Origin: Daphnia pulex
Taxonomy: Eukaryota > Arthropoda > Branchiopoda > Diplostraca > Daphniidae
Assembly (NCBI RefSeq): GCF_021134715.1
Contig: NC_060023.1
Location: forward strand, 11,408,001-11,472,000
Reading direction: 5' to 3'
Length of the DNA: 64,000 bases
Below, piece after piece: positions 44,601 to 55,875 of the stretch. Position numbers and translations under genes: made by a program. Under the pieces are notes generated by a model, which was given only the letters and a program-made list of their open reading frames with translations, was not told the origin of the DNA and searched no databases. Position 1 is the stretch's first letter. Each line of letters begins with the position of its first letter.

Positions 44601-46041
44601 ACTTCCAATTACAAGCTGTATCCTCTGCGTAATAACTTTAAAATAAAAAAAAAAAAATTAATTAACATTGCAATCCTAATTAAATGACGTGGAAGATAAA
44701 ACTTGCTCATGTTAACACCAATCAGGTTTTCTAGACTATTCAGAATTGATTTCCAATAACTTTCGCCCGATCGAACACGGGACTCGACCATATTATAATG
44801 GTTAAATGGAATGAAATTGCTCAATGACAGCTCCTGCCTGTCCAATACTTAGATGGAACCAGTTTTCCCCTACGTGAGTACGAAGATGAGAAACGGGTTT
44901 GTCGAAACAAATTTTGGGTTCCTATTAGAACAATTTCTATTATTAGTTGCGGATCATTAACAAGAGAAGTATTGTAGTCGGACTTACCGGAGCCTCACGT
45001 GGTTAGTTTTGCGATACCCAACTAAACTGCACAAAGTGTCGAAATAAGATCCATCGTTCTTTAAATGAAAATCCTCCTCCGATATCGTTTCCTATTCTTG
45101 ATAAGGATATTGACCTTTTCTCAAGACCTAAAGTAACGTGATCGGTAATTAGTGCACACCATAACTCCATAAATTATAATGAGAAGAAAATTTACCAAAA
45201 TGAAATGGAAAGTCTCCAATTAGATTTCCACCGCTGCAGACCTTCTTTAATTTGACTTGGACTTATCCACCTTTCAGTCAGATGACCGTGGCGGACTTCA
45301 ATCGTACTCCACAACATCTTCCGGCATGTGCTTGAAACGTAAGAAACTTCCCCGCCATTCCCCTCTTCTACGTCCGGTTTGGTCACACTGGGCAACATAG
45401 TAAGTCGAGCATTACTTTTCACAGATTATCCGGATCCAATTTACAATTAAACTGATATAGATTATTTCTAAGTGCAAAGCTTTAAGATAATTTTTTTTTA
45501 CCGTGAGCAACAAACAGTTAGCGTGATATAACTCGTGCAATTCTCAAGTTACTTTTTTTTTGTGACAATAATTTTCCCTTGTGAATTATGAGGTGACTGC
45601 ATCATTCTCCTGTCGTTCGATTGGCATCTTCAGCAACACAGAGCTTAACACCTCCAGAAATCTCGGCCATTTTGCTATTGTTGCTGGGTTGACAGTGGTT
45701 CTCCATTGTTTGACGCATGGCGATTCAAGAGTCACTACTCAAGGGGCTTTTCAGTAGGTCTTGATTGTTGAAAAGTCAAGATATTTCAGGGGAAATGTTG
45801 ATTAAGTTATTAAATTTATGTACTCACATTTTAAAGAAGGAAGCAATTCCAATACTAGCTAGATAAAAGTTGTGTCATATGGTGATAGGCACTCCTCTGG
45901 TGAGGATCAAATAGTTCTTACATCTAATAAGTGGCATTACACTTCATCAAATTCTCTAGAGTAACCCAACAAAGGGACAAAATCTTAGAACAAAAGTGCA
46001 CAAAACTTCCACCATCAATCTCACATTTCTTTTTTGTGTCT
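41663..46041. other. Gene-poor AT-rich region
   Basis: Over 4 kb without a gene I can defend. Open segments at 42975-43259 (plus), 44609-44845 (minus), 45192-45422 (minus) and a 39-codon minus-strand ATG frame near 45600-45720 have no family or splice support. A GC-rich island (GCCCGCCGGTGGTCACTCACC, first 20 bases at about 43391) stands out between AT-rich flanks. Noncoding transcripts or decayed repeats are possible. Confidence 0.4.
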
Positions 46042-46497
46042 TCATGCTTCTTCTGGTACCATCTGTGATTAAGTAACAAAAGAAAATTTATGTTAGCAAT
46101 TTTTCAAGAAGTCAAACCCAATTTATAAGTTATCTCAACTACTGACATCACATTTACTGAAAATTATCCCACATAGAACTATTACAATGCAATTCCCAAC
46201 TTTAAAAGTTTTGTTTCAAAATGACAATTTTTCTCACAACCTTGACCATAAATTATTGCTTATTACTACAATGTGGAGTAATGGTTTTTCATTCTATTTT
46301 TTAACAAAAAACATACACGACACAAATGGTTGCATAAATCTTACCCAATAATCTCGTGGCTCAGCGGGGCTGCCTTCCGAAGATACTGCAGTTTTCAGCA
46401 CTAAAAGGTCAAAGTCAAATAAGCTTTTTCCCTGAACAACGTATTTGGGTATTTTTTTAGCAGGACCAGGTAATCTGGGCTTTTTCATATATATCAT
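46042..46497 (-). CDS. Possible 57-residue two-exon protein
   Basis: Minus-strand exon 46345-46497 starts MIYMKKPRLPGPAKKIPKYV, continues GKSLFDFDLLVLKTAVSSEG and PAEPRDYW, and ends at TGG|GTAAGA. A consensus acceptor at 46063 joins it in phase 0 to a 21-base exon encoding MVPEEA and a stop. Codon composition and splice sites look genuine, and a basic N-terminus would suit a mitochondrial or ribosomal small protein, but I do not recognise it. A start at the second Met (KKPRLPG) is equally possible. Confidence 0.4.
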
Positions 46498-47775
46498 AAG
46501 ACTGCAATGTTTGAACCACGTGCAAGGGGACGTGAAGCCACTGGGAAATACAGGTATTACAATTGGGCAACCAAGAAAGCAAAAGAAATGTTTACGTTGA
46601 CGGTTTCGTTATGAAAATTTTACAATCAAGCAACTAAAACTTTTAATTTTCAACTTTCAATCAAACTGAAACCTTCATGTAACACCACTCTTTGGTTGGG
46701 AGCTGTAACAACTCTTCGTATCTTCGAACGGGAGCGAAGTCAGCGTATAGCGGAGCCGGAAACCGCAGACTGCAGACGAACTTTTGGGATGCTGCGATGC
46801 CAATAATAAACAAAGCTCGATGTCGCTTGAATAAAAAAATTTTAAAATACAAAAAATGTACAGTACGAATGACCGTTAGACGGTAGTGAAAAATTAACAT
46901 TAACAGTAAAAAAATAATAATAATAATAATAATTCTAAAATTAATTTCAAAGAACAAAGAAGTTGTTTAAGAAAGCATTTTCAGTTCCTCCTTAGGCGGC
47001 TTGCCTAAAGATAATTTTAACATTATAAAAGTGGACGGAATTTTGATTGAAGAACGCTATAAACAGATCACGACAAGAGAAGTTCAACACTGCAATGCAA
47101 ATCAAGCCAAGGGCACCTGATTGTTTCATCACGTATTTTATTAGAAATAGAATACCGTACCGTACGTATAGGCTAGTCCGCTTTTCCCAATAGCTATTGC
47201 TAAGGGAAGATTTATAATATTTGAATATGTATCATAATTATTATATACGTATAGTATACCTTCTTAGGCCAATGCACTTTAGCTTGACTTGGGCTGAATA
47301 GCCCAACGCATCGGTTACATTCCATCAATTCTTGTTAGCTTTACAGTTTACACCACGAGGAAATAAGAAGCAATAACCCGAACTGTAGTCTAAATGAGTG
47401 GAAAAGTTACAGCGGCTCAAAAAGAAATTATACTCGAGTGATCAAACGTCGGCTATGTATGCCATGAAGGAAAATTACGAATATTGCACATAAAGCAATT
47501 CCGCATTTTACCAAAGGCAAAAACATTTTTGTTTTCCATCGTGCAATCGAATAAAGAAGCGTAGGCAAGATTAAGGTGAGAAAAATCCATTAGAATTTTT
47601 ATTCAATCTCTTCAATTATCACGACTTGAAAAGGTTCGTGAATGTTTGAAATCTGTTTTTTTCTTTTTTTTTTGAAGTTTCGGTAAAGTTTTTTCTTTCT
47701 TTTCTTTTGTACCGTAACTCAACATTAACTCATACATTTAGCATGTGTAAAACAAAGTGTGAATTTCAAATTACT
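46498..47775. other. Intergenic region before the 3' end of RBM26
   Basis: AT-rich, includes an AATAATAAT run at about 46912-46932. 46720-46800 is more GC-rich and may be the promoter of the small minus-strand gene or of a noncoding transcript. No coding support. Confidence 0.4.
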
Positions 47776-50700
47776 CTATCGCCTCCAGGAGCGTTCTTCA
47801 TCTTCGTCATCTTCTTCATAATTCAGCAAATCATCTAAGCCCTGTTATAACGTAATAAAACGAGAAGGAATTAGTTTTCTTTTCAAATTGATCGTTTCAT
47901 CACTCTCATCTAATCACGTACCTCGTTTTCGTCTTCTTCGTCTTCCTCGGCGCTAGCAGATCCTTCGATCCTACCGGCGCTGTGCTCATCTTCTTCCTCG
48001 GCAGCGACATGATCCTTGACTTTGGGGACGGAACCGGGTGGCATGTGCCAACTGACTGACAGACTGGCGCCTGTGAAGCTTCGCCCTTGGGCCAGTGCCA
48101 TTTCGGCATCCTTCCGAGACTTGTATCGGATCGTCAGCGCCGGATAATCTTCATCGACGTGGTAGTCCACCACTTCGCCGAAATTCTGAGGTTCAGAAAA
48201 AACAAAAACACAATTTTAATTTTAAACCCAATCGAATCGACTCAACCAAACTTACGGCAAAGTGGGCAAGAATGTCTCCCTGTTGATGATTTTCAAAGCC
48301 AGTGGCTTTAATCTGCGTTGGTCTACGATCCACCGACACATGCGGGCCAACATAATAGCCACCTCGACCCCTACAAAATAATTGCGTAGGATTAGGTAAA
48401 AGATGACGTGGAATGTATGTTTAAAAAATAAAAGTAAAATGATGAAACTAACCTGCCGCGAGCTGATAGTCGGGCTGATAAGCCGCGCCCTCTACCTCGT
48501 AGAGTACCTCTGGAACTGATCCTGGCTCCACGACGGTTGCTGGGATGGCCCCTGTGTGACTGGCTGATGATGGAGTTTAATTCCTGAACTCTGCGCTGCA
48601 GTTCAGTCGTGTCACTTCCTTCCATCTGCTTCTGGTAGAGCTCGATTTCGACGTCTAGTATTTCTTTTTTGGCCTCTTCGGGAGTTTTGGCTGGATGAGT
48701 CGGGACTCCGACATTCGGTGCGTTTGCAACAACAGTAGCTCCCTGATTGGGACTTGTCGTCTGAAGGTCCTTTTTCAGTTTTTCGATCGTCTCCTGAAGA
48801 TTTCGAACTGTCTGCATCACGGCAGCTCGCTCGTCCGTCTTGATGGTACTCTTGTTCTTCTCCAACCGCTCAATCAGCACTCGCTGTTGCTGCAACTGCT
48901 TGTCCAGTAACTCTTGCTTGCGTCGATGTAGATCCACTTGCAGTTTGGTCGCCTCCTAGAAAATAAAAACCAATGAGATCGACGAACGATTAGACATCAC
49001 CGATCAAAAATCAACATACCCTTTTCTGTTCTTCTTGCTTCTTTTTCAAGGCCTCCTTGGCGGCCAGGATCTCCTGACTCCTCTTGATGGCCGCAACAGC
49101 TTTCTCACGTTCCTTCTCCTTCGCTTCAGAAGCTTCTTTCAAGGCGGCTTCATCGACGATAGGAGCCGGGGCTTGCGACTGGGCTAGAACTCGTTGAGGA
49201 TGCGCTCCCCCCAACCGCTCCCTGATGGGAACTTTGGAGCTAGGAGGCACGTTCTCCTGTTTGCCCTTCATTTCTGGAGAGCTCACTTCTTTGTTGTGCC
49301 AAAACACCTTGATGAAGCGATTGTTGAGGACAGCCTCAGTACTGCGGTAGGCCGCCTGGGCTTCGTTGTGAGACGAGAATGTGACCAGGGCACCTTCCGA
49401 ATCTCCATTGTAAGACACTTGCAAGTTGACGATCTTGCCGAACTTGCTAAAGTGGTTGTTGAGGACTGATATGTTGTTGAGTCCGCGAGGAATCTTTTTG
49501 ACTTCCAGGCAACAGTTTGTTGGATCGAATCGACGCTGGGGCGGCTGGCCGTGATTACTCTGGCCAGTCACTTGCTGCTGCTGCTGCTGTTGTTGCAGCT
49601 GGGCCGGAGGATTACCCAAGCGGTTGTAATCAAAGTGTCCCTTCTTGGCAAGATGCCCGTCCTGCACAATATCGATCCCATTAGTGACGCAAGTTTAATG
49701 GAGTCTACGGAAGTTCTATATTTACGGAATCAAGTCCAGCATCTCTAACGCTCCTCTTCAGACCGGAATCACTTCCTTCCTCGGCAGTAGGCACGTTGAT
49801 CAATTCTCTGGGAGGTGGAGCAGAACCCAACAGTCCCATTGGCGGTGGGCCACGTGGTGGCAAAGGCCCTCGGATTCTCATGTGCGGTGGTGGGAGACGG
49901 TGAGAAGGCGGGTGGCCAAATGGAGGTGGTGGGCCAAGTGGGCGCAGACCGACCAGTGGCGGGGGAGGCCAGCTGATTCCAGGAGCGTCGGGATTGTAGG
50001 GTTCTCCTAAAAAAAAGTAAAAGAAATAAATCAATAAAGCCGACATTGAATAATTTTAACTTTTTTTTTTTACCAGATGGGGGCAGACTAGGAGGTGGCC
50101 CGCGAAGATGAGGTGGCGGACCAACGGGTAGTGGCCCAGGGGGAGCGCCGGCTGCTCCGGTGGTCCCCACCACTGGAGGTGGCGGTCGATTATAGTTGGT
50201 CGACAGCATCGATGACAGCTCCACATCTTCCAAAACGACCGGATCGGCACCATGGTCGTACGGACAGAGGTCGCCGCGCATGCAGTATCCTTTCTCGTCA
50301 TAATCCCTGCATCGAAATTTCGGTCCCCGTTCGTGCTGTTGCTGGGCAGCGGACGAAGGGGCGACCACGACGCTCTGGATGGCTGCAGAGGGAACGGGAA
50401 CACCGACAACAATCGCCGGATCGGCAGCAGTGGCTCCGACAGCCAGTAAACCCAATCCAGGAGCCCCGACAACGTTCTCCAATGGAGCAACGACAGGGGG
50501 TGGCGGAATTGGCGAACGGGCACGACGAGAACCGCGCGGGCTCCGAGACAAACGTCTCGGCGGCATCGGAGACCGAGATCTTCTTCGGTCAGATCTTCTG
50601 TTACTAACCGGACTCCTTCGACTTTGGCGACGGTCATCCCACGTACTGCGACCTCCTCGGTGATCGCGAGTTGAACGATCGCGGGACCTAGAACGACGGG

Positions 50701-51287
50701 CAGGTCGGTCCCGATCACGATCTCGGCTGCGGGACCTGGATCGCGACCTGGGACTCCATGATCTCCTTTTGGTTCTATCAGATGATGATTTCTTGGCTCT
50801 TGAATCGGTTGAAGGAGCCGATAGAACTGGAACAGGAAGCGGCTGCACCGGGACTGTCACAACGGGTGGAATGACTAAATTTTGGCCGTTGGTAACTCCT
50901 GTACTGGCCTGTTCGGTGGTGGTAGTAGTAGTAGTTGTTGTTGATTCCACTTTGGCCGACGGAGGCTCAGGGTTTGACTGCAGGTACGATTTGGTCTCCA
51001 AGGTGACGAATAATTTGTCGACAAACCCTTTTGTCTCTTGTTGAAGGAATACGTCAAGCTGATCACACATGGCTCCACGTAGCTCAGACTCTGGTTTTTC
51101 CTTTTTTGCCAGGGCAAGCACATACTTGGCAAGGGCTGCAGGGTCTGCATCACACCTGAATAAATTAATATGCATATTATTGATGATGAAACAATTTGAA
51201 ATCAATATATTGTGTCTGTGATACTTACAATGGGGCCAGGACAGCGGTGAGCCATGATTTCAGGGCTTCAGGATTTTCGATTATCAT
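47776..51287 (-). CDS. RBM26: RNA-binding protein 26/27 orthologue (Drosophila swm)
   Basis: Eight minus-strand exons (51229-51287, 50074-51155, 49726-50006, 49020-49661, 48453-48955, 48256-48370, 47922-48185, 47776-47841) encode 1003 residues. The start MIIENPEALKSWL..CDADPAALAKYVLAL matches vertebrate RBM26 almost residue for residue (PWI-like fold). Then come a Thr run, an SR/RD-rich stretch (about 150-235), a CCCH zinc finger (CRDYDEKGYCMRGDLCPYDH, about 302-321), a Pro-rich part, RRM1 (about 523-597, CCLEVKKIPRG to VFWHNKE), a Gln run, a long charged coiled coil, and a second RRM (from about 872, TQIKATGF, NFGEVVDYHVDED, ALTIRY) before an acidic tail. RBM26/27 acts in nuclear RNA export and decay with the PAXT-type machinery. 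Plus-strand frames over the SR region are shadows. Confidence 0.95.
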
Positions 51288-52926
51288 TTCCAATTTTTGG
51301 CACTGCAAATGGATAAACAAAAAGATGAATCAGGCTGCATAGAAACAGTTGGTTGTGGACCAACGAAACATAAACCAGTCACAATCTGAACAATGGAAAG
51401 GCTAAACAATCTCTGGGTGTACACGATACAACAATTATGGAGCTGGATTGTATTCTTGTCAGGCCACGCAACTGAAATGATTCTGCTCTGGGTTCACTCG
51501 TAACCAACCGTTCTCAGTATTGACCAAGGGCTGAATACCAACAGTAAACACATGTGCAGAAGGCAGACAGGAAACACTAGTACAACAGTTGAGGAGAAAT
51601 CTGGTGAAAATGCCCACCTGTGTAGCAAGTATGAGAAGAGTTTAAACAGCAGGGCTCACTTAAAACAGAAAAAGGTCGTAAATTGGAGGCACTCGGCTTT
51701 TTTTCTTTACTATGTCGGGTCAAGTAAATTTGTCACTCAAAATGTCAAATACAAGTTCTAATGAAAACAGAAAGTTCCACCATATAGACAAAGTTGAAAT
51801 TCAACGGTTGTAACAGTGTATGAGGTCCATGAATGAGGTCAGATTATATAGGCAAAAAATTCACCAGCAGCAGAGCGACTGCAACGATGGAAACTCACAG
51901 AAAAATCAAGTTGATCGAAAATCGTCAATCAATAGTTAACGCCGCGATATCTTACAATTATATAAGATTCTTATCATTTATTGAGTTTTAACACATGATT
52001 AAATTATATTTTTCTATTCTAATAAATTTTAAAATTTAATTATGTGGATCAAACAATTTTATTTTACATTTAACGTTTTTTTCTTTAAAAAAAACTTGCC
52101 AAAGCAAAGCGTGGCGCTGCTGTATCAGCAGACGAACTTTTTCTTTCGACATAGAGAAATTTCAAAGAAATTTTGCGGGACTTGTCTCGGAACGAACGAA
52201 AATAAACAAAATTTAGTGGTGTTCTTTGCTGTAATTTGGTTTGGAATATGAGTTTCAAAGACTCCTCGACTATAGAAGATGCACTACTTGGATATGATCA
52301 CCTATTGCAAGTACTGTTGTCAGTTGATTAATCGGAAACCAACCATAAACAATTAAACCATACTTTGTTTCAATTAAATTTTGAGACTAAATTTGTATTA
52401 TGTCATTCTAGAACACTCCATCGTTTCCGTTTTATACAGCAGTTTACATGGTTAGTTTTCTACAAAGCAAAATAACTTAACAGTTGAATAGCAAAGTTAT
52501 TTTTTTGCAGTCGAAAATTCCACGGTCGAAAAATTAATACAAATTTATTATTTTTAAATCTAGGTATAGCCTATGGCTGATTCCTCTCGTCTCTCCATCC
52601 AAAGTATATGACAGCTGAAATGAGGATTTAGTTATTATAAACATCAGTCATGAGTGACAGGGCAATCTTCCAACCTTCTGAAAACGACTGTTTAGCCTAA
52701 AGGAAATTACTAGGGGCGCCATCCATCAAAAAAAGATATCCTGGTAAGCTACGACTAACCAGAATTCAAGGGCACTCTATGATGCATATTAAACTAAAAG
52801 GTAAACTCGAGATTCTCTTATAACATACGAGACGACGTTGAACCATTTCGTCATTTAGTAAACCCAGTCGCAACTCGTGAAGCTCTGGCGACCAGTTAAT
52901 ATACCCACAGTGTAATAATTACGAAA
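51288..52926. other. Intergenic region upstream of RBM26 and the second METTL24-like gene
   Basis: An acceptor (CATTTGCAG) at about 51304-51312 on the minus strand shows that RBM26 has an upstream 5' UTR exon in this region. No other gene seen. Confidence 0.45.
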
Positions 52927-53949
52927 ATGGGCGCCATTGCGAGAAAATGGCTTGTCATCCGAATCGCCGCTGCAGTTTCAGTGTTTTTCTTTGGACTGTC
53001 TGCCCTGCTTCAAAACGGAAAATTAGTACACACTAAAAATAATTTAACAACAGTGACCACCATTTCGCCCCTGCAGAATGTATCCAGTCAGGACCGATTA
53101 AACGATGTCGTCGATTGGAGAGTGGCGCCGGTCGAAAAATTGACGCTGGAACAGTTGGTCGAATACATCGAATGGACCAACAGCACATCCTGTCGTCTTT
53201 CCCACGATTTCGGCGGAAGCGTTGTCCTCTCCATGGGTGTGGACGGGCAGAAAGCTTTGTGTCTCGATCCGGCAGTCCGACCGGAGAAAGCCAGCGGCGG
53301 TTGGCCTCCGGTGACGGACAAGAAATTCAGCGAGTGTCTAGTCTACTCTTTCGGCATCAACAACGAATGGACGTTTGACGAGGCCATGCAAAACTTTGGA
53401 TGTCGCGTTTACGCTTTCGATCCTTCGATGCAACTCGCCAATCACAATCACACCCCGAAAATTCACTTTTACAACACGGGACTAGGCGATCGCGATCACG
53501 TTCGATTGAACGATCGAGACCCGGCCAATCCGAGCAACTGGACGATGAAATCGCTGGATTCAATCTACCGCCATCTGCTGGGCCACGAAGACAAAATCAT
53601 CGACTACCTGAAAGTGGACATTGAGGGTGACGAATGGATCGTTTTGCCGCAAATCATCTCTTCCGGCATGATGGATCGCGTGAGGCAATTAGGAGTCGAG
53701 ATTCACTTGCTGACGCATCACTGCCCTCACATGACGTCGTGCCCACCACCGGACGTCTCGTTGGATTTTATTCGCCAACGAGTTGACGTCATCAAATCGC
53801 TGGAGGACTATGGGCTGGTCCGCTTCGATTCGAAATTCAATCCTTGGTCGAATAACTTGAAAATCGTCGACGGTGTCGACTGGTGGGGCTACGACGCCTA
53901 CGAACTCGTTTGGTACAACCCCAAACTGGCCCGCAATGTCTCACGCTGA
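52927..53949 (+). CDS. METTL24-like methyltransferase, copy 2 (Methyltransf_22)
   Basis: A single exon of 340 residues. Anchor: VIRIAAAVSVFFFGLSALL (10-28). The domain carries LTLEQLVEYIEWTNSTSCRL, GGSVVLSMGVDGQKALCLDP, CLVYSFGINNEWTFDEAM (137-154), GCRVYAFDPSM (159-169) and DYLKVDIEGDEW, then VRQLGVEIH and VRFDSKFNPWS. It is plainly a paralogue of the gene at 22608-23654, about 30 kb away, but more canonical at the DIEGDEW block. Lumenal, membrane-anchored, SAM-dependent; substrate unknown. Its 3' end has been copied to 55528-55680. Confidence 0.9.
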   Translation: MGAIARKWLVIRIAAAVSVFFFGLSALLQNGKLVHTKNNLTTVTTISPLQNVSSQDRLNDVVDWRVAPVEKLTLEQLVEYIEWTNSTSCRLSHDFGGSVVLSMGVDGQKALCLDPAVRPEKASGGWPPVTDKKFSECLVYSFGINNEWTFDEAMQNFGCRVYAFDPSMQLANHNHTPKIHFYNTGLGDRDHVRLNDRDPANPSNWTMKSLDSIYRHLLGHEDKIIDYLKVDIEGDEWIVLPQIISSGMMDRVRQLGVEIHLLTHHCPHMTSCPPPDVSLDFIRQRVDVIKSLEDYGLVRFDSKFNPWSNNLKIVDGVDWWGYDAYELVWYNPKLARNVSR

Positions 53950-54229
53950 ATTGTTTTAACTTGAATTATCGTGTAAATCTTGAAAGGTGTTGCACATGTG
54001 AATATATTTTTGGAAATCTACTTATCATTTCATTTTTTTTTTTTTATAAAATAAAACTTTTTCGACCTTTCTCAACTCACGTTTAATTTTATCAATCACC
54101 GACAGATGGCTTGGGTTGAACGTGTCGTCGCCGTCGCCCGCCATTAAACTAGTCGCAGACCACGTTCGCAGAAAGCTGACGCACACGTTTTCTCTGCTAC
54201 TAACACGTTTTCCTCACCGCCAAAAAACG

Positions 54230-55282
54230 ATGGCCGAAAGAGACAAACGCACGGTAGCCGAGCTACTAAAACTTCGTTCTGACACGATGAAAGAACGTAA
54301 AAAGACTGAATTTGATACATACGTTCAGGTCGTGGCCGAAATGTTTGAAGAGAAGCATCCGGAACACACTTTCAAACCAGCCATGATTACCCATCTGGAG
54401 CCTCGTTGGAAGGTAAGCGAGACCTTGAAACCCCCTTCCTGTCCCTTCAAAATCCAAACCAAAGAAATCAAAATTGTTTAATGAACGCTGAAACTAATGC
54501 AGCTGTGAACTGACAATGTCAACAGAAGCTGACCGAAAAGGAAAAGGAGTCGTATCGTCGCCTCATGGTTATTGAGAACAAGGCCATCGACGCCGAGATC
54601 AAAAAGATAGACGACATCATTATTGCCAAACGTCCGGGACATCGAATGTACGTGGATTTCCCGATAACTGTTCCGAATCCTGAAAAAGACAAGAAACTCG
54701 AGGATAAAATGTGTTTCTCTCCGATTTTCTGGTAAGCCGTCACATTGCTATCCAATGCCAAAAATGAATTAACAAGCGTACGTGCTGGTGTGTTATTATA
54801 CAGGTACCAGTTGGCAACCCACTATGACAATACCACCAAACGTGGTGCAGAGTATCAGTGGCGAGATAACGTTCCGAAAATGCAACTGGACGCCATCGAC
54901 GGATGGCCATCACTGAGCGACAGCCTCAAGCGTCGATACATCAAAATAGCCAAAGAGGAATACGCGAATTACACTGGTAAGATGTGTAAAATGAAGTTGT
55001 TGTGGTGAGGGTTGTGGTTTTTAAGTGAACTGAGTCTATAAACAATTATTCCTTGCCTAAATAATCAAGGATGCCAAACCGCTTTCCAACTTGTTGGTAG
55101 TAAATTGTAATTTATGTTACAACTACAATGTTTTAGGATCCAGCGACGGTGACGAATTGGTGGACGAAATTCTATTGCGTAAACTGCAGCGGCGTCAGGA
55201 GGAGTTGGCTCAAGTGAACGAAGGCAGTGCTGCCGAAAGTCTTGACAGCCTTCAGATAGATCAACTGGAGCCAATAACGTGA
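54230..55282 (+). CDS. Small protein with divergent HMG-box-like segment
   Basis: Exons 54230-54412, 54526-54731, 54804-54976 and 55137-55282 encode 235 residues; all introns GT-AG. Residues about 22-75 (TYVQVVAEMFEEKHPEHTF, EPRWKKLTEKEKESYRRL) follow the HMG-box pattern of helix, Pro turn, W-K-L-T-EKE-Y, though the conserved N-terminal part is weak. The middle has KRPGHRMYVDFPITVP and FSPIFWYQLATHYD; a second similar segment (GWPSLSDSLKRRYIKIAKEE) may be another helical unit. The end is acidic and coiled (DEILLRKLQRRQEELAQ). I do not recognise a named family; DNA binding is possible. The region after the stop carries a duplication scar. Confidence 0.8.
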
Positions 55283-55397
55283 TGAGATGGCCTCGTTTCA
55301 TCGTCATCTGGGTTGCCATTCGTTTACATTTACAACGTGTACTCGGGACTTGCCTTTCTCCACGGGATGGAAAATAAACAAAATAAAACTGACATTG

Positions 55398-55508
55398 ATC
55401 TTCATCGTCTGATTCCCGGAAATGCACTGGCATGGACTGCAGATCTGTTTCTTCTCGGTGAGCTACGACGCCATCAGTTCCATCAAAAGGATCTATAGTT
55501 CTGGGAGG
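55398..55508. pseudogene. Copied fragment of the collagen gene (exon 2 region)
   Basis: TCTTCATCGTCTGATTCCCG onward through GAAATGCACTGGC, TGTTTCTTCT.GGTG.AGCTACG and GCCATCAGTTCCATCAAAAG matches 58715-58825, the second exon of the collagen-like gene, in the same orientation and with small gaps. It has no neighbouring collagen exons, so it is a dead fragment. Confidence 0.85.
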
Positions 55509-55527
55509 GATTAATTAATTAATCATC

Positions 55528-55680
55528 GTGGGCTACGACACCTACGAACTCGTTTGGTACAATCCCAAACTGTCCAACAATAGATCTCACGCTGAATTGT
55601 TTAACTTGTATAAAACGGAGTAAATCTTGAATTTCATGTGTTACACATGTGAATATTATATTTGGAAATCTAATTGTTAT
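55528..55680 (+). pseudogene. Copied 3' end of the METTL24-like gene
   Basis: GTGGGCTACGACACCTACGA, CTCGTTTGGTACAA.CCCAAACTG and the following 3' UTR (CTCACGCTGAATTG.., ACATGTGAATATTAT) match 53886-54025, from the last codons through the 3' UTR. The rest of the gene is absent. It directly follows the collagen fragment at 55398-55508. Confidence 0.88.
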
Positions 55681-55875
55681 TCAATTTTCAAAACCTTCTT
55701 TGCAGACTTGCAAAGACTGTGTGGCATGATGAGCAAAGCAATTTAAGATTTTTAATTATAATTAATTGAACTAGAAAGGAAACAAAAATTTTCATGTAAG
55801 AAATACCATCCCCTCCTTTTTTGAGAAAAATCTAAAATCTATTTCAAAGAATAAATGAAGAAGGAAATGAATTAA

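Noticed and set aside
45192-45422. 76-codon minus-strand frame
   Set aside because: Composition is plausible, but several splice readings exist and none joins to a neighbour convincingly.
50056-50718. Long frames on both strands over the SR-rich part of RBM26
   Set aside because: The conserved RBM26 frame with CCCH finger and splice sites explains this region; Arg/Ser codons keep other frames open.
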